A stretch of 64,000 nucleotides of DNA from Lunularia cruciata (taxonomy: Eukaryota; Streptophyta; Marchantiopsida; Lunulariales; Lunulariaceae), in assembly GCA_948567375.1 (NCBI GenBank), contig OX419756.1:21829001-21893000 (forward strand), given 5' to 3'. The position numbers were made by a program, and so were the translations under genes. The notes under the pieces are model-generated. The model saw only the letters and a program-made list of their open reading frames with translations. It was not told the DNA's origin and did not search any database. Positions 20,740 to 30,420 of the stretch are shown here, piece by piece; the first letter of the stretch is position 1; the number at the start of each line of letters is the position of its first letter.

Positions 20740-21960
20740 GAAGAGATCACTCGGCTTTGGAGTACGAGTGGGATTGTTCCATCCACTTTGGATGTTCCAT
20801 TGTGGAGTTCAGAGGAGGCATTGCAGCAGCATGCAAATCAGTTGGTGCAGCAGGCTTGGAGTGGAGCCTTCGTACCGTCAGGAGATGAGTGTGAGGATGA
20901 GCCTCTAGAGGCAATTGCTTTGACACCTCTAGACACCACACTCATTGCTTGGCAGTATCTAGTAGAGGGGATATGCCTATTGGAGTTGTTTGGTGGGATT
21001 AGCACCGGACTAGCTGCGGTGTTACAGGCGGGTATACAAGTACAAAGGTACTTGTATGTAGAGAGGGATGAGATTGCTAGGCGAGTCTCTCTACATCATG
21101 TAGCACACTTAGCCTATCGGTATCCGGAGTTATTACCAATGTCAGCAATCAGAGGTTACCAGAAGGCCCTACCAGGAGACATTTCCTTACTGGGGGCGCA
21201 TGACCTAGAGAGACATGGGCCTATTCACTTGGTGATTTCTGGATGGCCATGTCAGGGACATACACGTGCGGGCCGCAATTTGGGTCATTAGGATCCTTGT
21301 TCTGGTGTGTTCTGGGAGATGTTACGGATACTACGACATCTCCAGGTTCATCAATCTGTTTCTCCAGCTTACCTTTTGGAGAACGTTCCTTTGATGGGTG
21401 ATTCTTGCACCAGAGTGGTGGCGAGTACACATCAGGTCCATTCTTGGATGGGACCTGCTGTATTGTTAGATGCAGCCAAAGTGGGATCACGGGCTCATTG
21501 TCTTTGTTTTTGGTGGACAAACCTCTTACCCAGAGAGGTTTTATAGTGTGCTTATGATGGGATTCAACGACTTGACCACATCCTTGTTGATATCTTGGAT
21601 GTTGGGTGTCAGTCTCAGACAGTGGTAGTGGCTAATAAGTCACCTATGTCAGTGGTGAACCTAGTTGGACAGCCTAGAGCTGCATTTCCTACACTCATGA
21701 GTTTCCCTGGCTCTCATGCTTTTTGAAAGGAGGACCTGGACTTGTTTAGGACTCACAATTACAGCAGTTGGTAGAGCCCAATGCTGATGAGAGAGAGCAT
21801 GCGATGGGTTTTTGCACCGGTATTACCGTTGTTCCAACAGTGTCAGAAGCATCCAGGCGTTAGGTGTTAGGTCAGGCTATGGACCTGAACTGTTTGACCT
21901 GGATTGTGAGCCTTGGCTTGGCAGAGCAGCGTAGGATGCGCTTGATAGGCATCACCACTT
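20740..21960 (+). pseudogene. C5-cytosine DNA methyltransferase domain, copy A
   Basis: Motif I (SAM binding) LLELFGGISTGLAAV is at about 20977; the YLYVERDEIARRVS segment follows as motif II/III; the catalytic motif IV ISGWPCQGHTRAGR has its Cys codon at 21250; motif VI LLENVPLMGD is near 21376; motif VIII VGSRAHCLCFWWTNL is near 21480; and AMGF, ending in LGQAMDLNCLTWIV, gives motifs IX/X near 21800-21905. These are the ordered motifs of 5-methylcytosine methyltransferases. It sits between protease and RT in the polyprotein. Breaks: TAG at 21289, TAG at 21544 and a frameshift near 21730. The motif I glycines and the PCQ core are intact. Confidence 0.85.
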
Positions 21961-23720
21961 GGACTTTTGTGAGCCCTGTGCCTATCGAGACGATTCAGGC
22001 ACATGTTGGGGGCGATGGACCAAGTGGACATGGTATTCTTGGGACACATCCAGTAGCTACTAGGGAGAGTGGTCTACTTGGAATCCATCTAGGTGAGCGT
22101 GGGCTACTTGGATTACACCCTTGGTCCACATGGGATGCAGCCAAAGGACGTGTGGAGCTTGCAGCCAGAGTGGAGAGAGTTTTTCACACAGAGGTTGGGA
22201 CCTCTAGTGGTTGGGAGCATGACACTATTGCTCTCGAGGGCCCAGTGTAGCAGTCAGTCAGTACGTCTTCCACTCCTACTACAATTACAAAAGATACTTG
22301 GGAGCCAGATCTTGGACCCAAGCTTACTGGAGAGGAAAGACGGAGGGTTTGGAGGTTCTTGAGGAGTCACACGAGTTGTTTTGCCTTTAGTATGAAGGAT
22401 TTGGGTGCTCTGAAGGGACTTGGTATACGGATTGAGCTGACTAGCGACACACCAGTTTTCCAACATCCTTATTGATATAGTGATATGGAGAGGACATTGA
22501 TTCAGAGCCGGAGTAGTGACCTTTTTGAGGCTGGTTTGGTGGAGATTTCACATGGAGAGTATGCATCAGTGACAATGATGCCAGCCAAGAAGGATATGCC
22601 TGGAAACTATACAGATAGGCAGATGTGTGGAGATTACCGTCATATCAACCAACAGACCAGGGCTGATCGGTATGCCATGCCTACACCGGAGGAGATTTTT
22701 GATGCGATTGGGCATGCAAAGGTCTTCAATACTTTAGATCTTTGAGCGGGATATCATCAGTTGCCGATCAGGGAGGAGGATAAGTCCAAGACAACATTTT
22801 GGGCTATTGATCCTCACGGCAAGGTTGTGTTATATCAGTAGAGGTTCTTACCATTTGGGTTAAAGAATGCTCCTACTGAGTTCCAAAGGGTCATGGATAG
22901 GATCCTAGCTGGATTGGATTTTGCTCGGTGCTATATTGATGACATTTTGGTTTATAGCACTACTATGGAGGAGCATGAGAGACTGTTGTTGGAGGTGTTT
23001 GAGAGGTTGAGATCTCATGGACTCAAATTACATCTTGGGAAGTGTAGGTTCTTCCATGAGTAGGTTGAGTATTTGGGTCACACTATCTACCCCGGAGGAC
23101 TTGGTGTTCAGCAGACCAAGATGGAGGCTATTGCACGTATTCCTTGGCCTACAAATGTAAGCAGAGTGCGAGCATTGCTTGGGTTGGCAAACCTCTATTG
23201 CCGCTATGTTAGAGGATTTAGTGCCATTGCCAAGGCCTTGACAAAGCTGACCAAGCCTATACATGAGTGGTGTTGGGGAGATGAGCAGGAGAGAGCTTTT
23301 GTAGAGCTCAAGGAGAGGTTGACATCTTCTCCTATTTTGAGGAGACCGATCAGGGGACGACCATTTCAGGTTCACACTAATTGGAGTATGTTGGAGCTTG
23401 GAGCGGTGCTCACCGAGCATGATGATGAGGGGAAGGAGTTTGTGGTGGCCTATGCTAGTTGCTCCAACAATTCAGCGGAGGCGAAGTATAGTTCATATGA
23501 GGGAGAGTGCTTGGCAGCAGTTTGGGTAGTAGCACATTTTCGATGTTACCTATTTGGTAACTCCTTCACTCTTATCACTAATCATCAGCTACTAAAGTGG
23601 TTGATGGAGTCCGACAAGCTTTCAGGGAAGCTTGCATGATGGGCTCTGATTTTACAAGAGTATGATTTCACGGTTGTTCACAGACCTGGAGTGGTGAACC
23701 GTGATGCAGATGGGTGTTGA
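21961..23720 (+). pseudogene. Reverse transcriptase and RNase H, copy A
   Basis: A linker with repeated LLG-x-HP-like units (about 22010-22130) follows the methyltransferase. RT motifs: RSSDLFEAGLVEISHGEY (22507), MCGDYRHINQQTRADRYAMP (22623), LPFGLKNAPTEFQRVMDRIL (about 22850) and the catalytic RCYIDDILVYSTT (22928), all typical of gypsy RT. RNase H follows with VAYASCSNNSAEAKYSSYEGE and ITNHQLLKWLMESDK; two active-site Asp positions are changed to Asn (TNWS and TNHQ, against TDWS and TDHQ in copy C). Stops at about 22475, 22743, 22838, 23062 and 23637 correspond to Gln, Arg or Trp codons. Confidence 0.85.
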
Positions 23721-24960
23721 GTAGAAACCCATGTCCCAGCCAGCATGATCAGACCAGAGCACGTTGGCATGGTGAGACAGATGAGGAGATGGTGCCAGGT
23801 TGGCATGCATCGGTCTTTCTGTGTATATTTGCAGAGGCTTTGGTGGTATCTCTCTCAACGCATACAGGAGGGGTTATTGAGGTCACAGATCCAGAGAGTG
23901 AAGATATTGGTACCGTTCAGCGAGACATTCATGATGATGTCTTAGTGATGGACTATCTTTGCACTAGTGTTGTGGGTGGCACAGTTGGGGCCAAGGAGAG
24001 AGACCGTATTCTTCAGCAAGCCAGACGGTTCAGATTGGAGGGTAGACACCTTTTGCGTGTATGGGAGGATGGTAGAGTGCGAGTAGTACCACTTCCATCT
24101 CAGAGACCACAGTTGGTCCGTCATGCTCATGAGGAGCTAGGACATTTTGGAGTAAAGTGTACATATAGCTTACTCCAGAGTCATTATTGGTGGCGTGGTA
24201 TGCAGACCGAGGTACAACAGTTTGTTGCCAGATGTGTGGTTTGTGACCGAGTTAGAGCATAATTCAGTGCTCCTACGCCACAGTTACACCCATTACCTAT
24301 CATGGGATTGGGTTACCATTGGAGTTTGGACTTTGCCGGACCTTTATTGCTGACTGTGAGACATCATCGGTACGTTTTGGTGATGGTGGAGCACTTCTCC
24401 AAGTGGATTGAGTTGGTGGCACTTCCTGACAAGTCTAGTGAAGGGACAGCTTACTCGTTCCTAGATCGAGTTCTTAGTCATTTTGGTGCACCAGCTGAGG
24501 TTTTGACTGATCAGGGTACAGAGTTCTTGGGGGAGTTTTAGGTCTTGTGTGACAAGGCATTGATTGATCATTGTACTACATCCCAAGATCACCCTGAGGT
24601 AGATGGCTTAGCAGAGAGAGTGGTTCAGACGGTGAAGAGAGGATTGCTAAAGTATGGTTTGCAGAGAGACCACTTGGGAGATTGGGATCTCCAATTACCT
24701 TGGTTGGCCATGGGCTATTGGTTCAGCCGGCAAGCCTCCTTAGCATCTTCTCTCCATACTTTCTACTCTATGGACGAGATCCAGATTTACATGTAGCTAT
24801 TCGTCGAGATGCTACTGTAGTTTTGGACTTGGATGACCGCGATGTATGGATGAGCGCATGTTCTCAACGGGCAGAGATCTTTTGGAGAGTGATGCCGATG
24901 GCCTTTGAGAACTTGGCAATAGCTCAACATAGAGATACTTTATGCTATGCTACCATTTAA
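23721..24960 (+). pseudogene. DDE integrase, copy A
   Basis: The HHCC zinc region is readable (HAHEELGHFGVK, then CVVCDRVRA). The core follows: WSLDFAGPL (first Asp), VLTDQGTEFLGEF (second Asp) and GLAERVVQTVKRGL (Glu). So this is a DDE integrase of the retroviral/Ty3 kind and not a tyrosine recombinase. Stops at 24259, 24540 and about 24795 replace Ser and Gln codons of copy C. The integrase would insert the cDNA; the ATGA target duplication fits this. Confidence 0.85.
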
Positions 24961-25371
24961 TAAGGAGGTTATAGACCCTCGATCCGTTGATTTCATCCAG
25001 GCGACAATGTATATCTACAGCAAACAGCACCGATGACACTTGATCTTTCTATAGGCTGCACTATCTTGAGAGTGCACGAGGTTTTGCCATCTGGAGTCCT
25101 TGTGTTAGAAGGATGTGATGGTGTTGTTTGGAATGATCATGTGCGCAATTGTGCGCCATGCCACCTTCCAAACATTGATGGTACTATGGACCCAAGTTTG
25201 GCACTTGTACGTGTAGGCTTGAGGTATATGTTATGTGGCTCTTCTGGTGGAGCTACTACTATGTTAGTGTGTGATAGTTATTCGAGAGGATGGCATATGG
25301 CATGTTTGACTCCTCCCCTCACGGTGGTTCCTCATGGACAGTGGTTATGTCCTAGATGTCTTGACCTATAG
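24961..25371 (+). pseudogene. Integrase C-terminus with PHD finger, copy A
   Basis: After an integrase DNA-binding segment (RRFHPGDNVYLQQ, then ILRVHEVLPSGVLVLEG) the frame runs into a PHD-type zinc finger ending the protein: MLCGSSGGATTMLVCDSYSR, GWHMACLTPPL and VPHGQWLCPRC, about residues 60-110 of the open stretch at 25033-25371. The expected Cys4-His-Cys3 pattern is nearly complete: two Cys are Tyr (RYMLCG and CDSY), each a one-base TGT-to-TAT change, and copy D keeps Cys at the first. PHD fingers read histone H3 tails. Here one stands where chromoviruses have a chromodomain. Confidence 0.8.
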
Positions 25372-25532
25372 CTTGTTCATTCTTTATATGGTATAGATTG
25401 CAAACAAGCGACTAACAATGGGGCTCCATAGCACCCGGCCTCCTGATCTTTGCCCATTAGAGGGTATACCATATACTTAGAGTAGATAGCTATCTGGAGT
25501 TAGAGGGACCTAACCGCCAGCTAGGGAGGCAA
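25372..25532 (+). other. 3' untranslated part of copy A
   Basis: Between the PHD stop and block B1. The run TAGAGGGACCTAACCGCCAGC is shared with copy D (near 41610-41640), so it is a family sequence; CTAGGGAGG just before B1 may serve as polypurine tract. Confidence 0.5.
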
Positions 25533-25640
25533 TTGTGGCACTTTAGAGTCTATGTATGACTTATGTGTGAGTTGTGCTTCTATAGTGTATGATGTTGATA
25601 GCGATGTTTGTTGTGTAGCAATGTATATACGCACAACAGC
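25533..25640 (+). repeat. Terminal block B1 of copy A
   Basis: TTGTGGCACTTTAGAGTCTA to CGCACAACAGC, 108 bp, directly abutting A2. The same sequence recurs as B2 at 26092-26197. Copy D has the same B1 position (41599-41502, minus). Confidence 0.85.
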
Positions 25641-26091
25641 TGTCACGCCATTTGTAGTGCCGCATCTAGATGCTCGGACACTGGAGTTCTAATGATAGTA
25701 GTTAGAGTTATTTCAGCAGTTTCTCAATGACTACTTTCTGACAATTAGATTTTGTGTTTGGGGTACTAACTTCACGGTGGGGCTCACTGTCACTTTGCAC
25801 CGTTTACACCGTCGAGTGTGCCATCAGCGGGACCGTAGGGTTTTAGAGCTAGCTCAAGTCCAGGGGGTATAGTTTTGAAGTGAGCTCCAGAGAGCTCACT
25901 TCTCTGATGTTGAGCCTTCGAGTTCCTGGCTATGGTGGACAGAGGCCGGCAAGCATCACCTAGATTCTCTATACTTGAGTTGGTGTGGCTTGACTGTAAC
26001 AATCAGTGCCCAGTTGTTGGCAGTTTATAGAGTGACAGATCAAGTACTGATCTGAGTTGAGTTGATTTAAGAGTGTTAAGCAATCTGATTA
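25641..26091 (+). repeat. Terminal block A2 of copy A
   Basis: 451 bp from TGTCACGCCATTTG to GCAATCTGATTA, a direct repeat of the split left block A1 (449 bp without the nested insertion). Confidence 0.88.
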
Positions 26092-26197
26092 TTGTGGCAC
26101 TTTAGAGTCTATGTATGACTTATGTGTGAGTTGTGCTTCTATAGTGTATGATGTTGACAACAATGTATGTTGTGTAGCGATGTATATACGCATGACA
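26092..26197 (+). repeat. Terminal block B2 of copy A (right element end)
   Basis: TTGTGGCACTTTAGAG to ACGCATGACA, 106 bp, a repeat of B1. Its last five bases TGACA are the inverse of the element's first five TGTCA, and ATGA follows as the right target duplication. Confidence 0.85.
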
Positions 26198-26693
26198 ATG
26201 AAGCCGGGAGTTAAAACAACAACTTGCCAAATATCCTTGAACTACCTGAAGCTAGCATGCTTCTGTAATCTGCAGTTTTGTAGAAAGTTAATTCATTGTC
26301 AAATAGCCTGAGGATCTGTACAATCCTTATCCAGATTTTTTGAGCGAGTCATGTAGTGAACTTTTGCACATATACCGGCAGAATTCCTCCTTAGTTAAAT
26401 ATTTGTTGTTGCACTGACAAAGACAAGCAAGAAGTAGAACCTGAAGAGAGTCATTGGGGGAGAAGTATTAGACTTATGAATGTGGTATAGACCAAGGTTT
26501 TGATCACCCCCTTGGAATTGAGTTCATAACTTTTGACTCGGGACTCGGATGAATGATCTGTTTAGTGCGTTGGAAAGCTTATCTTTAGGGCTACAAGTTG
26601 ATGCAACTAAATTTTGACTTTGACTATTTGAAGAAGCTGATATAAAACAATTTCCGTCTTATGACCCACTCCCCTAAGTATTAGAGTTTTAAG
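26198..26693. other. Unassigned stretch between copy A and the copia fragment
   Basis: No domain recognised. It probably contains leader or LTR sequence of the downstream copia element, with a weak TGGTATAGACC primer-site-like match near 26494. Confidence 0.3.
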
Positions 26694-27600
26694 GTGGAAG
26701 GTCCAGGGCCTCAAGAGGAGTCTCTAAGTGCAAAAATAGCCTTGGTAGTACTTGTGGAGCAGAAGAAAGTCAAGATGGGTACTTTAAAGCTTGGTGGACC
26801 CAATTTTGATGTGGCAAAGTTTGATGGCCACATGGATTACTTGTTGTGTGAACGGCAGGTGAAAGGAGTATTAAGGGCAACTGGTTTGGGTAAGCTCTTG
26901 AGGGAGAAACTTGAGGATGTGAGACAAAGTGATTGGGATAATATGCAAGAGCAAGCCATGAATATTGTTTTCAAGCAAGTGGGGAAGCATTCTGATTGTA
27001 CCTCCTTGTTTGCTGTACTTTAGAGCAAGAATCATTAGAATAAATTGTCCAATAGACTGTACACCAATCTCAAACTAATCACATTCAGGATGAAACTAGG
27101 GACCAACATTAGAGACCATGTGGATGCATTTTGTAACTTGGTAGTAGACTTGACAAACTTGGGAGAGGACTTGAATGAAGAGTGGACTTGATTGCACTTG
27201 TTGGGGTCCTTTTTGTTGTCCTATCAATCACTTTCACAATTTTTATTGCACCGTGATAAAAAGACAATTAGCTTTGAAGAGGTGACAGCAGCTCTACTTA
27301 TAGATGACTTGCAACAAAAACTTGTTGCAACCTAAATGTCATCTTCTACTTTGTGCAATGCTTTGGCTGTCCAATGTGGGAGACCTTAGTGGAGGACTAA
27401 TGATGGTGATAAGGGGAAAGCAAGGTCAAGTCCAGATCTAAGTCTAGAGGCAAGTCCAAGGAAAGGAAACAAGTGACTTGTTGGGGATGTGGCAAAGTAG
27501 GCCATGTTAAGAAAGAGTGTAAAGCTAAGGACAAAGGAAAGGTATATGAAGGCTCTTTAGCAAACATAGTTTTTGCTGATGAGGATACTAATCTGTTGAA
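26694..27600 (+). pseudogene. Copia gag with CCHC zinc knuckle
   Basis: The open stretch at 26694-27023 carries the copia gag start (KLGGPNFDVAKFDGHMDYLL). After a TAG the frame continues with RLYTNLKLITFRMKLGTNIR and HVDAFCNLVVDLTNLGEDLN, the central gag (UBN2-type) region. Near 27479 the sequence CWGCGKVGHVKKEC is an intact CX2CX4HX4C RNA-binding knuckle in a Lys-rich context. Frameshifts and stops prevent a full product. Confidence 0.75.
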
Positions 27601-27639
27601 TGATCAGTATGATTTGTGACATTGCGGGTATGCCCTTTT

Positions 27640-28547
27640 TGCCTCATCTCCTAATAAGGATGATGAGTGGATTCCAGATTGTGCTTGCTCATACCATATA
27701 TGCTATATCAAGGAGTTCTTCTATTCACTTTTAGCATCGAATGGTTCAGTTATGATGGGGAATGATCAACCTTGCTAGATAGAGTGTTTAGGGTATTAAA
27801 ATGTTCAAAGTTCAAAGTGATATTCAAATGTATATATGTTCAAATTTATATTCAAATGTTTGATTGAACTATGCGGAAGTTCAATAATGTTTGGTTCATA
27901 CCTAACACAAAGAAGAACCTGATTTCCCTTGGAGTTTTGCATGCCAAAGGTTATCAATGGAGTGTTGGTGATGGGGTACTTTGAGTCACTTCAGGTGGTA
28001 AAGTTATCTTGCGATGTCACTTTTGAAAGAATCTATTTGTATTGGAGTGCACTTTAGTGTGTGGAGAATCCAATGTAACTAGGTCTCATGATGGGATGAT
28101 CAATGTATGGCATTCACAACTAGTTCATTTTAGTGAGAAGGATTTGGCAATCTTCAGAAGAAATGGCTCGCTATCTAGCTTGAACACAATGAAGTTGGAT
28201 TTTTGTGAGCATTGCATCTTTGGAAAATAGAACCTACCTATTTTGGGAGTGGGGACCTATAGTTCCAAGGTCTACTCAAGTATGTACATAGTGATGTGTG
28301 GGGACTTCCCCCTACACCCTCATACTTTGGAAAAGTTTACTATGTAACACTTATTGATGATTACTCGAGGTTTGTGTGGATTTATTTCATGCACCACAAG
28401 TCTGAAGTCTTTGCCCCTTTCAAGAAGTGGAAGACCCAAGTCTAGACTCATATTGGGGAGGAGGTGAGTTGTTTGAGATCACACAAAGGCAAGGAGATGT
28501 CTCTAAAGAGTTTCAAGTGTAATGCAAAAAATAAGAGATAACTTGCA
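27640..28547 (+). pseudogene. Copia protease and integrase remnant
   Basis: DEWIPDCACSYHIC near 27664 matches the copia protease block (W-I-x-D-S-A/G-C/A-S-x-H), with the active-site Ser changed to Cys. Then VWHSQLVHFSEKDLAIF and LDFCEHCIFGK (28105-28230) form the integrase zinc region. VTLIDDYSRFVW-like sequence near 28345 and a HHKSEVFAPFKKWKTQ-like segment follow in shifted frames. The element ends inside the core at 28547. Confidence 0.75.
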
Positions 28548-28973
28548 TGTCATGCCATTTCTAGCTTTGCATCTATATTTCTTGGACATTGGAATAGAAG
28601 AGATAGTATTTATAGGTATTTTGGCAGTTATTCATAGACTAATTTCTGACTGTCAAATTTTGTATTTGGGGTACTAACTACATGGTGGGGCTCACCATCA
28701 AGTGTGCCGACAGTGGGACCATTGGGATGAGATCTAGGTCAAAATCAAGAGTATACCTTGGAAGTGCGGCTCTTGAGAGCTTACTTCTCTATTGTTGAGC
28801 CTTTGAGTTCATGGCTAGAGTGGACAGAAAGCCGGTGAGCGTCACCTGCAATCTCTTAGCTAGAGTGGGTGTGGCTTGATTATAATAAGTGCCCAATTGT
28901 TGGCAGATCATTGAGTGACATATCAAGTACTGATCTGATTGAATGTGATTTGAGTTGTAAAAATGAACTGATT
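28548..28973 (+). repeat. Left terminal block A1 of copy B
   Basis: 426 bp from TGTCATGCCATTTCTAGC to ACTGATTA. It shares GGGGTACTAAC, AGAGCTTACTTCTCT and TGGACAGAAAGCCGG-like runs with copy A and is nearest to copy D's A2 (TTGGACATTGGAATAG). Leader sequence CAACAGAGAAGTGGGAGTCA follows directly, again without a B block. Confidence 0.8.
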
Positions 28974-29849
28974 ACAACAGAGAAGTGGGAGTCAAGGGGT
29001 AATCGAGTGCAAGAACTGAGGATGGTGGTGGTATCTCCTAGCCCGGTGGATCATGGTGCCTTGGTTGCAGTTCTGATTTCCCTGGGAGTGATTGTATGCA
29101 AAAGCGTTGGCTAAATTTGGGGCTAGATAGAGTTGATTTCAAGTAGTAGTTGTGATTTTGAGCTCAAGAGGTTAAAATATGACCAATCTAGTGTGAGTTG
29201 AGCTCAGAAAGTGAAATTGAAGATAGAATTGGGAACTCATTTCCACAAAGTAGAGATTTGATGATCCCTATCTTTCCAATTTGGCTTGAGTGAAGAGTTA
29301 CTGAAGGATTTGGCAGTTAGCCAACTTTAGAGATTTATGTCAAATTTTATGTCAAATTTTATGTCAAATTTAAATCAAATTTTGTGAAAGGTTAATGTCA
29401 GATTTTGGCAAGAAGAACTTTGATCTCATTCTTGATGATCCTCATAGCTTACAAAATAAATAGGTACTCCAATCATATCAAATGCCAAATGGTGGCAAAG
29501 TTAGTCAAGTGTTGATTTATGAGATGGAGGGTTTTTTTTTAGCTTTCTTGTGATTGGACCCTCTCCATTCTCTACTTCCTGTTTGTGCACCATGTTTGTG
29601 TGAGGTGCCTTGAATTTAGAGCATTGGTGCTCTGGTGTGCTCTTGGTAGTGAGGCTGGAGTGATGACCAATTAGACTACTTGTGTTTCTCTCTAGTGAGT
29701 TAGGAAGTGATGACCTACAGATTGTGAGAGTGCATGTTGTGATGGTAGGTTATAGGTTGCCCTTTTTCCTAGTGTAGTTGTCATAGTTAGAGATATATTA
29801 GTTGATGATGTTTAGTTGGTGGTGTTGGCACTTGGTGGGGGGCCTATTG
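28974..29849 (+). other. Leader of copy B
   Basis: Family leader with an internal deletion: it jumps from sequence matching about 17330 of copy A to sequence matching about 17785, so the minisatellite and tRNA-like segment are absent. A short ATGTCAAATTT repeat lies at 29337-29375. Confidence 0.6.
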
Positions 29850-30420
29850 TAGCTATCGGTGAGTGGTGGTGTTATTTGTTGGACTTGTGGTGGACCTCAA
29901 TATAGGAGAGAGTGCATTCAGGGAAGTGGACATAATACCTCTATTGCATCACAACCAACATAGAGACAGTGTGAGCATTGCCGTAGATATGGTCACACTA
30001 ATGATAGATGCTTTGAGCTACACCCAAAGTTATGGAGTGGTAGAGTTGCTACGGCAGGTGGTAGGGGAGATCCATGTCATGGAGGATGAGGTGGTAGAGG
30101 TGGTAGTAGAGGATCCACACCTAGTAAAGGTGCAATACCTGCCCTTACTTCTAATATAGCCATGGCTACTTGGATTGAGCAGTTGGAGCAAAGATTGGCT
30201 AGCATGGCCATAGCTCAAAGGAGATCAAAATTTGGTGTTAAGGCTTCCACCTCATATGTTGATGATTGAGGCACCTTCAATTTCATGTGCGGAGCAGCAC
30301 AAGTGGATGCATTTGCCATAGTGACTAGGAGTGCAGTACATGCTCCAAAGCCTAGAGAGATTAGAGAGTTGGACCCATAGTGAGGAGAGGTTGGTAGAAA
30401 GGTCAGACTTCCCCGGTCTG
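29850..30420 (+). pseudogene. Gag zinc-knuckle remnant, copy B
   Basis: SGGVICWTCGGPQYRREC (about 29868) and CEHCRRYGHTNDRCFELHP (about 29970) are two consecutive zinc-knuckle motifs; the second is a complete CX2CX4HX4C followed by the LHP typical of plant gypsy gag. A Gly/Arg-rich run and the IEQLEQRLASMAIAQ helix follow. The gag core upstream is deleted. Confidence 0.75.

Larger units (their letters stand above)
8615..26197 (+). mobile_element. MTase-gypsy copy A: Ty3/gypsy-like element with DNA methyltransferase and PHD finger
   Basis: Boundaries are TGTCA at 8615 and TGACA at 26197, a perfect 5-bp inverted pair, flanked by ATGA on both sides (8611-8614 and 26198-26201). The internal order is leader, gag, protease, C5-DNA methyltransferase, RT, RNase H, DDE integrase, PHD finger, then terminal blocks B1-A2-B2. 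A younger gypsy element (8741-16566) splits the left repeat; without it copy A is about 9.75 kb. The coding region has many stops, mainly CAG to TAG, TGG to TAG and CGA to TGA when compared with copy C, and has lost about 200 bases around the gag zinc knuckle. It is not autonomous now. Confidence 0.85.
26694..28547 (+). mobile_element. Copia gag-protease-integrase fragment, cut by copy B
   Basis: Starts with copia gag (MGTLKLGGPNFDVAKFDG), continues through zinc knuckle, protease and integrase, and stops abruptly in the integrase core at 28547 where MTase-gypsy copy B begins (TGTCATGCC). RT and RNase H are not found on the other side of copy B, so the rest is lost. Confidence 0.8.

Noticed and set aside
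25641-26091. Treating block A2 alone, or B1+A2, as an ordinary 3' LTR
   Set aside because: An A-only LTR leaves B2 unexplained at two independent right ends, and a B+A LTR conflicts with three left ends starting at A and with the ATGA duplication spanning A1 to B2.
26111-26311. 66-codon Cys-rich plus-strand ORF at the right end of copy A
   Set aside because: It lies in terminal block B2 and flank; cysteines come from TGT-rich repeat sequence and show no domain spacing.
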